DNA from: Streptomyces sp. CB01580 | Lineage (GTDB): Bacteria; Actinomycetota; Actinomycetes; Streptomycetales; Streptomycetaceae | Assembly (NCBI RefSeq): GCF_001905795.1 | Contig: NZ_LIXJ01000004.1 | Location: forward strand, 124,001-188,000 | DNA: 64,000 bases | Reading direction: 5' to 3' | Position numbers and translations under genes: made by a program | In this document: positions 9,814 to 18,669 of the stretch, in pieces | How positions within the stretch are numbered: the stretch's first letter is position 1 | Layout: each line of letters starts with the position of its first letter | The notes under the pieces: model-generated | Databases searched by the model: none | Seen by the model: only the letters and a program-made list of their open reading frames with translations | What the model was told of the DNA's origin: nothing

Positions 9814-10095
9814 TCAGACTCCTGGGGACTCCATGCCCCACGTGCTGCCGGCGGTGGCCGGCTCGCTGGTCAGCGGGGCATTGACGGCGAGCGGGGGTTC
9901 GCTGGTCAACGGGGTGGCCTCGGCGAGCGGGGGCTCGCTGGTCAGAGGTATCGCGTCGGCGAGCGGGGGCTCGCTGGTCAGCGGGCCGGGTCCGGGCGCG
10001 GGGAACACGCCGGGCGACGACGGGCCGGGGAGCGGATCGGGATCGGATGCCTGTCGGGAGAGGGCGGAGAACAGAAGCTGCGCGGCAGCGGGCAT
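9814..10095 (-). CDS. Small repeat-containing protein directly upstream of malQ
   Basis: A 93-residue ORF of unknown function. Support for it being real: an AGGAGG Shine-Dalgarno (10101-10106, reverse strand) sits 5 nt before the ATG at 10095, and the stop codon TGA abuts the malQ ATG with no gap. The protein has a short N-terminal stretch (MPAAAQLLFSALSRQ), a Pro-rich segment, then about four copies of a 12-residue repeat (PLTSEPPLAEAT-like), and ends GMESPGV. It has no signal peptide or membrane helix that I can support. The same DNA read on the other strand also gives an open repetitive frame (SGGSLVSG-like), so coding is likely but not proven. Confidence 0.5.
   Translation of the reverse strand: MPAAAQLLFSALSRQASDPDPLPGPSSPGVFPAPGPGPLTSEPPLADAIPLTSEPPLAEATPLTSEPPLAVNAPLTSEPATAGSTWGMESPGV
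9861..9985. repeat. 36-bp tandem repeat, 3.5 copies
   Basis: Copies begin at 9861, 9897, 9933 and 9969, each with the core TCGCTGGTCA and ending GGCGAGCGGGG; the fourth is partial. The 36-bp period equals 12 codons, so the array stays in frame inside the small ORF upstream of malQ and can expand or contract without frameshift. Confidence 0.85.
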
Positions 10096-10483
10096 GGTGG
10101 CCTCCTGGCCGTGGCGGAACAGGGCACAGCGCGCCTACCCAGCGGGGCCGGCCGCAGACGCAGGCGTTATCGCAACGAGTTCAACGTGCCCCGAGTCACA
10201 TTCCGTTCCCCTGGGCCCGGTTCTCCGCAAGTCGTCCGTCGATTTCGGCCATTCGGCGTCATCCTTGGTGTCCCACGCCGATGACCGATCCTCCCTCACC
10301 ACCTCCACCGCATCGGGCATTTGCGGCACAACCGCCCCGTGCATTGACACCCTCGCGCGTGGGTGGTGGGCTCGGAAGCCACCGGTGGGACCACGGAAGC
10401 ACCATCGGCGAGAACGAGGCGAACGTCGGCCGGGGCGAAGAAAGCGCCGTCGGCGGGAGCCGGGGAAGCGAGGGAGACGGGCG
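10096..10483. other. Intergenic region between the small ORF and the GH84 gene
   Basis: This 388-bp stretch lies between divergent genes and must hold promoters for both directions. I see no convincing ORF. A TTGACA-like hexamer (ATTGACACC, near 10336-10344) is present on the plus strand, but no matching -10 at normal spacing is evident. GAGGGAGA just before 10484 is the ribosome-binding site of the GH84 gene. Confidence 0.4.
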
Positions 10484-13400
10484 ATGCGGCTCAGGTACGG
10501 GAAGCGGGCGACGGCCGTCGCGGTCGCCGTGCTCGGCGGGCTGCTCTCCACGGGAACGCCGGCCGCGGTCGCGGCCCCCTCGGCGCCCGGCTCCCCCACC
10601 GTCACCACGCCGGACCGCACGGACGAGGGCGCGCCCCCCGCCGTGTGGCCGCGTCCCCAGTCCATCGAGAGGTCCGGCCCGTCCGTCCCGCTCACCGCGG
10701 AGGTCACGCTCGTGGCCGACGCGAACGCCGATCCGTACGCCGTGGAGGCGCTCCGGCAGATCCTGCGGGGTGCGGGCGTGCGCACCGTCCACGAGACGCT
10801 GCCGGGCCGCGGCCCCGTCGTCCGGCTCGGCGGCGACAGTGCCGGGGCCGCGCTGCGCGCGCTGCGCGTCCCGGACCGCGGCGATCTGCCCTCCGGCGGC
10901 TACCGGCTCGCGGTCGGCCGGGTCGCGGGCCGCGACACCGTCGCCGTGGACGGCGTCGGCGAGGACGGCCTGTTCCACGGGGTGCAGACGCTGCGTCAGC
11001 TGCTCCGGGACGGCGGTGTCGCCGGGGTCACGGTCCGGGACTGGCCCGGCACCGCCGTGCGCGGGATGACGGAGGGCTTCTACGGGGAGCTGTGGACCCG
11101 GGCCGAACGGCTGGCGCAGATCGGCTTCATGGGGCGTACGAAGCAGAACCGGTATCTCTACGCGGCGGGTGACGACCCCTACCGTCAGGCGCGTTGGCGC
11201 GACCCCTACCCCGCCGACCGGAGGGCCGACTTCCGGGCGCTGGCCGAACGGGCCCGTGCCGAGCACGTGACGCTGGGCTGGGCGGTCGCCCCCGGTCAGA
11301 GCATGTGCATGGCGTCGGACGACGACGTGCGGGCGCTGACGAAGAAGCTCGACGCGATGTGGGCGCTGGGCGTGCGGGCGTTCCAGCTGCAGTTCCAGGA
11401 CGTCAGCTACAGCGAGTGGCACTGCGGCGACGACGCCGACACGTTCGGCAGGGGCCCCGAGGCGGCGGCCCGGGCGCAGGCGCGGGTGGCGAGCGCGGTG
11501 GCACGGCACCTCGCGGAACGCCATCCGGGCGCGGAGCCGCTGTCGGTGATGCCGACGGAGTTCTACCAGGACGGGGCGACCGCGTACCGCACGGCGCTCG
11601 CGAAGGGGCTGGACGACCGGGTGCAGGTCGCCTGGACCGGTGTCGGGGTCGTGCCCCGGACCATCACCGGCGGCGAACTGGCCGGTGCGCGGGCCGCGTT
11701 CCGGCATCCGCTGGTCACGATGGACAACTACCCGGTGAACGACTATGCGCAGGACCGCATCTTCCTGGGCCCGTACACCGGCCGGGACCCGGCGGTGGCG
11801 GCCGGTTCCGCGGCGCTGCTCGCGAACGCCATGGAGCAGCCGTCGGCGTCCCGCATCCCGCTGTTCACCACCGCGGACTTCGCGTGGAACCCGAAGGGGT
11901 ACCGGCCGCAGGAGTCCTGGCGGGCGGCGATCGACGACCTCGCGGGCGGCGACGCCCGCGCCGGGGACGCGCTGCGCGCGCTGGCCGGGAACAACGCGAC
12001 GTCCGTCCTGGGCGGCGACGAGTCGGCGTACCTGCGACCGCTGCTGGACGCCTTCTGGCGGTCGCGCACGGCTCAGGACGCCGCGGCGCGGGACGGCGCC
12101 GAGCGCGCGCTGCGCGCCGCCTTCACGGTGATGCGCGAGGCCCCGCAGCGGCTGAAGGGGCCGGCCGGCGGGCGGCTCGACGAGGAAGTGCGGCCGTGGA
12201 CCGAGCAGTTGTCCCGGTACGGCCGGGCGGGCGAACTGGCCGTCGATCTGCTGGGGGCCCAGTCGCGCGGCGACGGCGCCGCCGCGTGGCGGGCGTCCCT
12301 GGCGCTGGAGCCGCTGCACCGGGCGACGAGGAAGAGCGGCGCGACGGTCGGTGCGGGGGTGCTGGGCCCGTTCCTGGACCGGGTGCGCCGGGAGGCGGAC
12401 GCCTGGACCGGCGCGGACCGGAAGGAGGGCACGGTGACCCGGGCGCCGGGCAGTTACACGGTGCGGCTGGACCGGGCCCGTCCGGTGGAGACGGTGACGG
12501 CGATGACGGTGCCCGGGAGCGGCACGGCGGCCGGAGCGACGCTGGAGGCGCACGTGCCCGGCGAGGGCTGGCGTCGGCTGGGCCCGGTGTCGGGCACGGG
12601 CTGGACCCAGACGCCGGTCCGGGGGCTGCGCGCGGACGCGATCCGGATCGGCTGGCCCGTCGACGGTCCGGCCGCTCCCCCGGTGATCACAGGCGCGCTG
12701 CCGCCGATCGTCCCGGAGGGCACGAGCGGGAGCGACACCTCCGGGGTCTCCGGAGGCGATGCGTCCGGGAACGGACTGACCGCCGGCGGACCCTCCGCGT
12801 CCGGGAGCGGGAACGGCGCCTCCGGGGACGCGGCGGCTCCGCGCGTACGGGCGCTCGTGCCGTGGTTCGGCGACGAACCGGCCGCCCGGCTCGACCTCGC
12901 GCGCGGCGAGACGGACGCCGAGATCGGCGGCGGGCCGCAGCGGGTCCGGGCCCGGCTGGCCGCCCGGCGCCCCGCCGAGGTGCGGGGCAGGCTCACCGCG
13001 CAGGCCCCCGAGGGCATCGAGGTGAGCGTGCCGAAGCAGACGAGGGTGCCGCGCGGCTCCCGTACCGACGTCCCCGTCGAGATCACCGTCCCCGCGGGCA
13101 CCCCGGCGGGCGAGTACGAGGTGCCGATCGGCTTCGGCGAGGAACGCAGCACGCTCACCGTACGGGCGTATCCCCGCACCGGGGGCCCCGACCTGCTGCG
13201 CGCCGCCACCGCGTCCTCCTCGGGAGACGAGACCCCGGACTTCCCGGCGTCGGCAGCCTCCGACGGCGATCCGGAGACCCGCTGGTCCTCGCCGGTCGAG
13301 GACGGCGCCTGGTGGCAGGCGGAACTGTCGAGTCCGGCCCGGGTCGGCCAGGTGGTGCTGCACTGGCAGGACGCCTACGCCTCCCGCTACCGCGTCCAGG

Positions 13401-13585
13401 TCTCCCCGGACGGGCGGACCTGGCGCACGGCAGCGACCGTGCGGGACGGTCGGGGCGGGCGCGAGTCGGTGCGGATGGACGCGAAGGACACCCGCTTCAT
13501 CCGTGTCCAGGGCGATGCCCGGGGCACCGAGTTCGGCTACTCGCTCTGGTCCGTGGAGGCGTACGCGGTCGCCGGGACGGAGTAA
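10484..13585 (+). CDS. Secreted GH84-type beta-N-acetylglucosaminidase / hyaluronidase-like protein
   Basis: A 1033-residue exported glycosidase. It begins with a signal peptide (MRLRYGKRATAVAVAVLGG to about APAAVAAP). A GH20b-like alpha/beta domain follows (about 45-185), then the GH84 catalytic barrel from VRGMTEGFYG, with downstream blocks PTEFYQDG, TMDNYPVNDY and FTTADFAWNP. Family members hydrolyse terminal beta-linked GlcNAc. The usual catalytic Asp-Asp pair appears here as FQD (Gln305-Asp306), which needs attention. After a Ser/Gly linker (about 745-785) comes an NEW3-like beta-sandwich and then a C-terminal F5/8 type C (CBM32) carbohydrate-binding domain (about 905-1033). Start: ATG 10484 after GAGGGAGA. 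It stands alone, near malQ and the csn operon. Confidence 0.88.
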   Translation: MRLRYGKRATAVAVAVLGGLLSTGTPAAVAAPSAPGSPTVTTPDRTDEGAPPAVWPRPQSIERSGPSVPLTAEVTLVADANADPYAVEALRQILRGAGVRTVHETLPGRGPVVRLGGDSAGAALRALRVPDRGDLPSGGYRLAVGRVAGRDTVAVDGVGEDGLFHGVQTLRQLLRDGGVAGVTVRDWPGTAVRGMTEGFYGELWTRAERLAQIGFMGRTKQNRYLYAAGDDPYRQARWRDPYPADRRADFRALAERARAEHVTLGWAVAPGQSMCMASDDDVRALTKKLDAMWALGVRAFQLQFQDVSYSEWHCGDDADTFGRGPEAAARAQARVASAVARHLAERHPGAEPLSVMPTEFYQDGATAYRTALAKGLDDRVQVAWTGVGVVPRTITGGELAGARAAFRHPLVTMDNYPVNDYAQDRIFLGPYTGRDPAVAAGSAALLANAMEQPSASRIPLFTTADFAWNPKGYRPQESWRAAIDDLAGGDARAGDALRALAGNNATSVLGGDESAYLRPLLDAFWRSRTAQDAAARDGAERALRAAFTVMREAPQRLKGPAGGRLDEEVRPWTEQLSRYGRAGELAVDLLGAQSRGDGAAAWRASLALEPLHRATRKSGATVGAGVLGPFLDRVRREADAWTGADRKEGTVTRAPGSYTVRLDRARPVETVTAMTVPGSGTAAGATLEAHVPGEGWRRLGPVSGTGWTQTPVRGLRADAIRIGWPVDGPAAPPVITGALPPIVPEGTSGSDTSGVSGGDASGNGLTAGGPSASGSGNGASGDAAAPRVRALVPWFGDEPAARLDLARGETDAEIGGGPQRVRARLAARRPAEVRGRLTAQAPEGIEVSVPKQTRVPRGSRTDVPVEITVPAGTPAGEYEVPIGFGEERSTLTVRAYPRTGGPDLLRAATASSSGDETPDFPASAASDGDPETRWSSPVEDGAWWQAELSSPARVGQVVLHWQDAYASRYRVQVSPDGRTWRTAATVRDGRGGRESVRMDAKDTRFIRVQGDARGTEFGYSLWSVEAYAVAGTE

Positions 13586-13714
13586 CGCGGGGACGGAGCG
13601 ACGCGGAGCGCCGGTCCGCACGCGGAAACGTCATGCGCGGGCCGGGCACGGCTGCGCCGGCCCGCGGCCCCGGTCCCGGCCGCGCGGGCTTCCACCCGCG
13701 GGCGCGCCCGACCG

Positions 13715-13740
13715 CGTCCCCGGGCCCGGCCCCGGGGACG
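13715..13740. terminator. Hairpin between GH84 gene and HNH gene
   Basis: CGTCCCCGGG (13715-13724) pairs perfectly with CCCGGGGACG (13731-13740) around a 6-nt loop. It lies between convergent genes, 16 bp from the end of the HNH gene, and can serve both. Confidence 0.7.
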
Positions 13741-13755
13741 ACGAAGGCCCGGATC

Positions 13756-14292
13756 CTAGGCTGATACGCCGTCGATCCGGGCCATCGCGTCGTCCGCGCC
13801 GAAGGGTTGCAAGTACGGCAACCAGCGCGGGTCACGATGGCCCGTACCGATGATGCGCCAGGCGAGGCCCGTGGGCGGGGCGGGCTGCTGGTGCAGCCGC
13901 CAGCCGAGCTCGGGCAGGTGCCGGTCGGCCTTGACGTGGTTGCAGCGGCGGCAGGCCGCGACCACGTTGTCCCAGGAGTGCTTGCCGCCGCGGCTGCGCG
14001 GGATGACGTGGTCGACGCTGGTCGCGGCGGCGCCGCAGTACATGCAGCGGCCTCCGTCGCGGGCGAACAGCGCCCGGCGGGTCAGGGGTACGGGGCCCCG
14101 GTAGGGAACCCGTACGAACCGTTTCAGCCGAACGACACTGGGCGCCGGGACGACCCGGGTGGCACTGTGCATGAAGGCGCCGGACTCCTCAAGACAGATG
14201 GCCTTGTTTTCGAGCACGAGGACGAGAGCGCGGCGGAGCGGTACGACGCCGAGCGGCTCGTACGACGCGTTGAGAACCAGGACATGCGGCAC
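13756..14292 (-). CDS. HNH endonuclease family protein
   Basis: A 178-residue protein with an HNH nuclease domain: CMYCG, then SVDHVIPRSRGGKHSWDNVV, then ACRRCNHVKADR, giving the zinc Cys pairs and the catalytic His/Asn. The N-terminal part (VPHVLVLNASYEPLGVVPLR) is the conserved leader of the free-standing actinobacterial HNH proteins found in all Streptomyces, not of a homing endonuclease. The role is not established; DNA repair or restriction are possibilities. The GTG start at 14292 follows AAGGAGG; the open frame continues upstream without homology. It is divergent from the MscS gene. Confidence 0.9.
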   Translation of the reverse strand: MPHVLVLNASYEPLGVVPLRRALVLVLENKAICLEESGAFMHSATRVVPAPSVVRLKRFVRVPYRGPVPLTRRALFARDGGRCMYCGAAATSVDHVIPRSRGGKHSWDNVVAACRRCNHVKADRHLPELGWRLHQQPAPPTGLAWRIIGTGHRDPRWLPYLQPFGADDAMARIDGVSA

Positions 14293-14622
14293 GGTGGACG
14301 CCTCCTTGTACGCCGGCGGCGCGTGGCTCGCGCCGGGACGATCCGATCCGATTTTCTCCTCACGCCCGGTCGAAGCGCCACCACGTGCGGGTAACGGGCC
14401 GGAAGGATTTTTCGTCGTCACCGGCCGCCGGGCCCCGTCGACGCCCGTCGGCACGGGCTCCCCGGGGCCCGCAGCGGCGGAGACGACCGTCCGGTGTGTA
14501 ATCGGCCACATGTGCGCCCCGGCGCCCCCGTAATGCCTCCGTCCGCTCGGTCGCGACGGTGGTGCTCGTTCGCTGCCCCGTTAGTGTGGTGGGCCTGTCG
14601 CACCCCATCCGGAGGTTCCGTC
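14293..14622. other. Divergent promoter region, HNH gene / mscS
   Basis: 330 bp between divergent starts. It contains the AAGGAGG of the HNH gene at its left edge and GGAGG of mscS at 14611-14615. A slightly AT-richer patch (GATTTTCTCC near 14350) may carry the HNH promoter. I see no ORF or strong palindrome. Confidence 0.35.
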
Positions 14623-15690
14623 GTGTCCCTGTCCGCCCTGTTGGCCGCAGCCCCGTCACCCGGGACCGGCAGCTCGCTCGACGAGGCCGCCGAGCAGGCC
14701 GGGAACGCCGCGAGCTGGGTGGAGGAGAACTGGTCCACGTGGCTGAGCATCGGTCTGCGCATCGTGCTCATCATCACGATCGCGATCGTGCTGCGGACCG
14801 CCGTCCGGCGCGCTCTCACCAAGCTCATAGAACGGATGAACCGCAGCGCCCAGGCCGTGGAGGGCACCGCCCTGGGCGGGCTGCTGGTCAACGCGGAACG
14901 CCGCCGTCAGCGCTCCGAGGCGATCGGTTCCGTGCTGCGTTCGGTGGCGTCGTTCCTGATCCTCGGCACGGCCTGCCTGATGATCCTGGGCGCGTTCCAG
15001 ATCAACCTCGCCCCGCTGCTGGCCTCCGCGGGCGTGGCCGGTGTGGCGATCGGTTTCGGCGCGCGCAACCTGGTCACCGACTTCCTGTCCGGCGTCTTCA
15101 TGATCCTGGAGGACCAGTACGGCGTCGGCGACACCATCGACGCGGGCGTGGCCAGCGGCGAGGTCATCGAGGTCGGCCTGCGGGTCACCAAGCTGCGCGG
15201 CGACCACGGCGAGATCTGGTACGTGCGCAACGGCGAGGTGAAGCGGATCGGCAACCTCAGCCAGGGCTGGTCGACGGCCGGTGTCGACGTGATGCTGCAC
15301 CCCTCGGAGGACCTCGACCGGGTCCGCACGGTGATCGACGAGGCCACCGCCGCGATGGCCAAGGAGGACCCGTGGAACGAGCGGCTGTGGGGCCCGGTGG
15401 AGATCCTGGGCCTGAGCGACGTGCTGCTGGACTCGATGACGGTCCGGGTCGCGGCGAAGACGATGCCCGGCAAGGCGGTGGGCGTGGAACGCGAGCTGCG
15501 CTGGCGGATCAAGCGGGCCTTCGACGAGGCGGGCATCCGGATCGTCGGCGGCGTCCCGGACCAGGTGGAGGAGGAGCCCGCCCCCGACCCGTCGGCCGCC
15601 GTGGCCGCCCCCTCGGCGTTCGCGTCGGCGACCTCGCCGCAGTCCCTGGCCACGAACCCGATCAGCCCGCCGTCGAACCTGTCGAAGTAG
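14623..15690 (+). CDS. Small-conductance mechanosensitive ion channel (MscS family)
   Basis: A 355-residue inner-membrane channel that opens under membrane tension on osmotic downshock. Three hydrophobic helices are visible (about 41-59, 105-125 and the pore helix about 128-160). The pore helix carries the Gly/Ala pattern LLASAGVAGVAIGFGARNLVTD, followed by the MscS beta domain (DQYGVGDTIDAG) and the alpha/beta C-terminal domain. The tail after about residue 305 is Ala/Pro/Ser-rich. Start: GTG 14623 with GGAGG 8 nt upstream. A 14-bp perfect hairpin follows. It appears monocistronic. Confidence 0.94.
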   Translation: MSLSALLAAAPSPGTGSSLDEAAEQAGNAASWVEENWSTWLSIGLRIVLIITIAIVLRTAVRRALTKLIERMNRSAQAVEGTALGGLLVNAERRRQRSEAIGSVLRSVASFLILGTACLMILGAFQINLAPLLASAGVAGVAIGFGARNLVTDFLSGVFMILEDQYGVGDTIDAGVASGEVIEVGLRVTKLRGDHGEIWYVRNGEVKRIGNLSQGWSTAGVDVMLHPSEDLDRVRTVIDEATAAMAKEDPWNERLWGPVEILGLSDVLLDSMTVRVAAKTMPGKAVGVERELRWRIKRAFDEAGIRIVGGVPDQVEEEPAPDPSAAVAAPSAFASATSPQSLATNPISPPSNLSK

Positions 15691-15710
15691 CCGGGACTTC
15701 CCGGACACGC

Positions 15711-15756
15711 CCGAAGGGGCACGCGTGGATCCGTCGATCCGTGCGTGCCCCTTCGG
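15711..15756 (+). terminator. Terminator of the MscS gene
   Basis: CCGAAGGGGCACGC (15711-15724) pairs perfectly with GCGTGCCCCTTCGG (15743-15756), a 14-bp stem with an 18-nt loop. Confidence 0.8.
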
Positions 15757-15942
15757 CCGTCCCGCCGCCCGCGCTCCGGCTCTCCGGAAGACCGTCCGCC
15801 GTCCCGCTCCCCGACCTCGGCTCCACGGTCCCCAGGGGGACCGGAGGCAACCGAACGGCCGCCTCCACGTAACGCTTTGATTGCCGCAGCGATGCTGACC
15901 ATTGACGACCCGGCCGCGGCGCCATACCGTCCTCTCACCGAA

Positions 15943-15985
15943 TAGGAAAGTTTCCTAACAACTTTCCGAACAACCTTTCCGAACA
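15943..15985 (+). promoter_or_regulatory. CsnR operator palindrome and two downstream half-site-like repeats
   Basis: TAGGAAAGTTTCCTA at 15943-15957 is a perfect odd-centred palindrome. It matches the AGGAAA/TTTCCT operator described for CsnR of Streptomyces lividans upstream of csnA and csnR. Directly after it, CTTTCCGAACA occurs twice in tandem (15962-15972 and 15975-15985), 13 bp apart, each containing the TTTCC half-site. The set ends 17 bp before the chosen csnR start, so binding here should block transcription of the whole operon. Confidence 0.85.
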
Positions 15986-16002
15986 CAGGGCAGGTGGAGC
16001 TC

Positions 16003-17226
16003 ATGGCCGGAACCACACCGGGTACCCCCCGCGTTCTGCGAGCCATGAACGACCGGGCCGCCCTCGATCTGCTGCTGGAGCACGGACCGCTCTCCCGCAC
16101 GAGGATCGGCAAGCTGACCGGGCTCTCCAAGCCCACCGCCTCGCAGCTGCTGGCACGGCTGGAGGCGGCCGGGCTGGTCGTCGCCACCGGGACGGTGGCG
16201 GGGCGGCCCGGGCCCAACGCCCAGTTGTACGCGGTGAACGCGCGGGCCGCGCACGTCGCGGGGCTGGACGTGAACGCCCAGCGGATCCTCGCCGCGGTCG
16301 CCGACGTGACCGGCGAGACGGTCGGGGAGTTCGAGCTGCGCACCCCGGGCCGGCGCGCCGACTGCGTGGTGCGGCAGGTGGCGGACGCGCTGGACGGGGC
16401 GGTCAAGGACGCCGGGCTCGCCCGCTCCGAGATCCACCGGGTCGTCATCGGCACCCCGGGCGCCTTCGACCCCGGCACCGGACGGCTGCGGTACGCCTCG
16501 CACCTGCCGGGCTGGCACTCCCCCGCGCTGCTGGACGAGCTGGCCGCGTTCCTGCCGATGCCGGTCGAGTACGAGAACGACGTGAATCTGGTCGCGGTGG
16601 CCGAACAACGGCTCGGCGCGGCGCGGGGGCACGACGACTTCGTCCTGTTGTGGAACGAGGAGGGGCTCGGCGCCGCCCTCGTGATCAACGGACGGCTGCA
16701 CCGCGGCTTCACCGGCGGCGCCGGTGAGGTCGGCTTCCTGCCGGTGCCGGGCGCACCGCTGGTCCGGCAGGTCACCAAGGCGAACTCGGGCGGGTTCCAG
16801 GAGCTGGCGGGCGCCCAGGTCCTGGCCCGGCTGGCCCGGGAGCTCGGCATCGACGACGACACCGTCCGCGCCCCCGGCACCCATCACGAGGTGGCGTCCC
16901 GGCTGATCGCCAGGGCCGCCGAGGTCGCGGAGGCGGGCGAGGAAGGCCCGTACACGCGGCTCCTCGACCGGTTCGCCACCGCGCTCGCGACCGGGCTGGC
17001 ATCCATGGTCGCCGTGCTGGACCCGGAACTCGTCGTGCTGTCCGGCGACGTGATCGCGGCCGGCGGGGAACCCCTGCGCGGCCGGGTGGAGTCCGAACTC
17101 GCCGAACTGTCCGCCTCCCGGCCCCGGTTGATCGCCGGTGCCGTGACGCATCGCCCCGTCCTGCGCGGCGCACTGGAGAGCGCCCTCGTCACCACCCGCG
17201 ACGAGGTCTTCGACACCTCGCGCTGA
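16003..17226 (+). CDS. csnR: CsnR, ROK-family repressor of chitosan-oligosaccharide use
   Basis: A 407-residue ROK regulator: N-terminal winged helix (LSRTRIGKLTGLSKPTASQLL, about residues 31-51), then a sugar-kinase-like ROK domain with GAGEVGFLPV and GTPGAFDPGTG. In S. lividans the orthologue represses the chitosanase gene csnA and the csnR-K operon and is relieved by glucosamine oligosaccharides; that is literature knowledge for the family. Here the matching operator lies just upstream and the same six-gene order follows. ATG 16003 has GGTGGAG before it; GTG 15994 in the same frame is an alternative start. The csnA gene itself is not in this window. Confidence 0.92.
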   Translation: MAGTTPGTPRVLRAMNDRAALDLLLEHGPLSRTRIGKLTGLSKPTASQLLARLEAAGLVVATGTVAGRPGPNAQLYAVNARAAHVAGLDVNAQRILAAVADVTGETVGEFELRTPGRRADCVVRQVADALDGAVKDAGLARSEIHRVVIGTPGAFDPGTGRLRYASHLPGWHSPALLDELAAFLPMPVEYENDVNLVAVAEQRLGAARGHDDFVLLWNEEGLGAALVINGRLHRGFTGGAGEVGFLPVPGAPLVRQVTKANSGGFQELAGAQVLARLARELGIDDDTVRAPGTHHEVASRLIARAAEVAEAGEEGPYTRLLDRFATALATGLASMVAVLDPELVVLSGDVIAAGGEPLRGRVESELAELSASRPRLIAGAVTHRPVLRGALESALVTTRDEVFDTSR

Positions 17227-17324
17227 CCGCGCACCCCGCTCCGGCGTCCGCCCGTCCCTCCGAATCCGCTCCTCACCCACTCCGTACGTCACCCCTCCGC
17301 ACCTCGTACTCGGGAGTCACCGTC

Positions 17325-18662
17325 ATGTCCGCAGTCCGCCGGAAGCCGGCCGCCGCGCTCGCCGCGGCCGCCGCGCTCACGCTGTTCGCCTCCGCCTGTA
17401 CCGGCCAGAGCAACTCCGGTGCCACGGACGACGCGTCCAAGGAAACCACCATCACCTTCTGGCACGGCTGGAGCGCCCCGGGCGAGGTCAAGGCGATCCA
17501 GGAGACGGTCGACGCCTTCCGCGAGAAGCACCCCAACATCAAGGTGAACGTCGTCGGCAACATGACCGACGACAAGATCAACCAGGCGCTGCGGGCGGGC
17601 GGTTCGAAGGCTCCGGACGTCGTCTCGTCGTTCACCACGAACAACGTCGGGAAGTTCTGCTCCTCGAAGGCGTTCGTCGATCTGAACCCGTTCCTGAAGC
17701 GGGACGGCATCGACCCGGACAAGACGTTCCCGAAGGCGATGAACGAGTACACGCAGTTCGACGGCGTGCGCTGCACGGTTCCGCTGCTCGGAGACGCGTA
17801 CGGCCTCTACTACAACAAGGACGCGTTCAAGGCCGCCGGAATCGCCGGACCGCCGAAGACCTGGTCCGAACTGGCCGCGACCGCCAAGAAGTTGACCAAG
17901 ACCAAGGGCGACTCGTACGAGCGGCTCGGCTTCATGCCGAACTACCACGGCTACGAGTCGACGACCGAGCACTACCTCGGCGGCTGGGACCCGAAGTACT
18001 TCGACGCGGACGGCAGGTCGAACATCGCCGAGGACCCGGCGTTCGCCGCGATGCTCACCACCCAGAAGAAGCTGGTCGACGGCCTCGGCGGGTTCGAGAA
18101 ACTGGAGAAGTACCGCACGTCGTTCGGTGACGAGTGGGGAGCCAAGCACCCGTTCCACACCGGCCAGGTGGCCATGCAGCTGGACGGCCCGTGGCGGCTC
18201 GGGATGGCCGAGGAGAGCAAGCCCGGGTTCGAGATCGGCGTGGCCCCGATGCCCGTCGCCGACGACCAGGCCGACACCTACGGCAAGGGCTACCTCACCG
18301 GCACCATCGCGGGGATCGCCGCCACCTCGAAGAAGCAGAACGCGGCCTGGGAACTGGTCAAGTTCATGACGACCGACACGGACGCGGTCGTGAACTTCGC
18401 CAACGCCATCCACAACGTGCCGTCCACACTGGCCGCGCTGAAGTCGCCGAAGCTGAAGTACGATCCGCGCTTCAAGACGTTCCTGGACATCGCCGCCGAC
18501 CCGAACAGCACCACCACCCCGCCCTCGGTGAACGGCGGCGCGTACCTGGTGTCCCTGCAGAACCTCGGATTCGACATCGAGAAGGGCGTGCAGAAGGACA
18601 TCGGGGCGGGATTGAAGAAGACCGCCGCCGAGATCGACGCGGCGATCGCGCAGGCGAAGTAG
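17325..18662 (+). CDS. csnE: CsnE, solute-binding lipoprotein of the chitosan-oligosaccharide ABC transporter
   Basis: A 445-residue extracellular sugar-binding protein (bacterial solute-binding family 1). The lipoprotein signal peptide ends in the lipobox LFASAC (Cys25), followed by a Ser/Asp/Thr linker, then TITFWHGWSAPGEVKAI, the usual start of the mature fold. By position it delivers glucosamine oligomers to the CsnF/CsnG permeases. The gene lies 98 bp after csnR and 7 bp before csnF, on the same strand. No ATPase gene is in the operon, so a shared ATPase such as MsiK would have to energise it; that is the known arrangement for Streptomyces sugar importers. Confidence 0.93.
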   Translation: MSAVRRKPAAALAAAAALTLFASACTGQSNSGATDDASKETTITFWHGWSAPGEVKAIQETVDAFREKHPNIKVNVVGNMTDDKINQALRAGGSKAPDVVSSFTTNNVGKFCSSKAFVDLNPFLKRDGIDPDKTFPKAMNEYTQFDGVRCTVPLLGDAYGLYYNKDAFKAAGIAGPPKTWSELAATAKKLTKTKGDSYERLGFMPNYHGYESTTEHYLGGWDPKYFDADGRSNIAEDPAFAAMLTTQKKLVDGLGGFEKLEKYRTSFGDEWGAKHPFHTGQVAMQLDGPWRLGMAEESKPGFEIGVAPMPVADDQADTYGKGYLTGTIAGIAATSKKQNAAWELVKFMTTDTDAVVNFANAIHNVPSTLAALKSPKLKYDPRFKTFLDIAADPNSTTTPPSVNGGAYLVSLQNLGFDIEKGVQKDIGAGLKKTAAEIDAAIAQAK

Positions 18663-18669
18663 CGCCGCG

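Noticed and set aside
9773..10483. Upstream extension of the GH84 gene through the repeat region on the plus strand
   Set aside because: A proper signal peptide with ribosome-binding site begins at 10484; the upstream part would bury it and overlaps malQ's start on the other strand.
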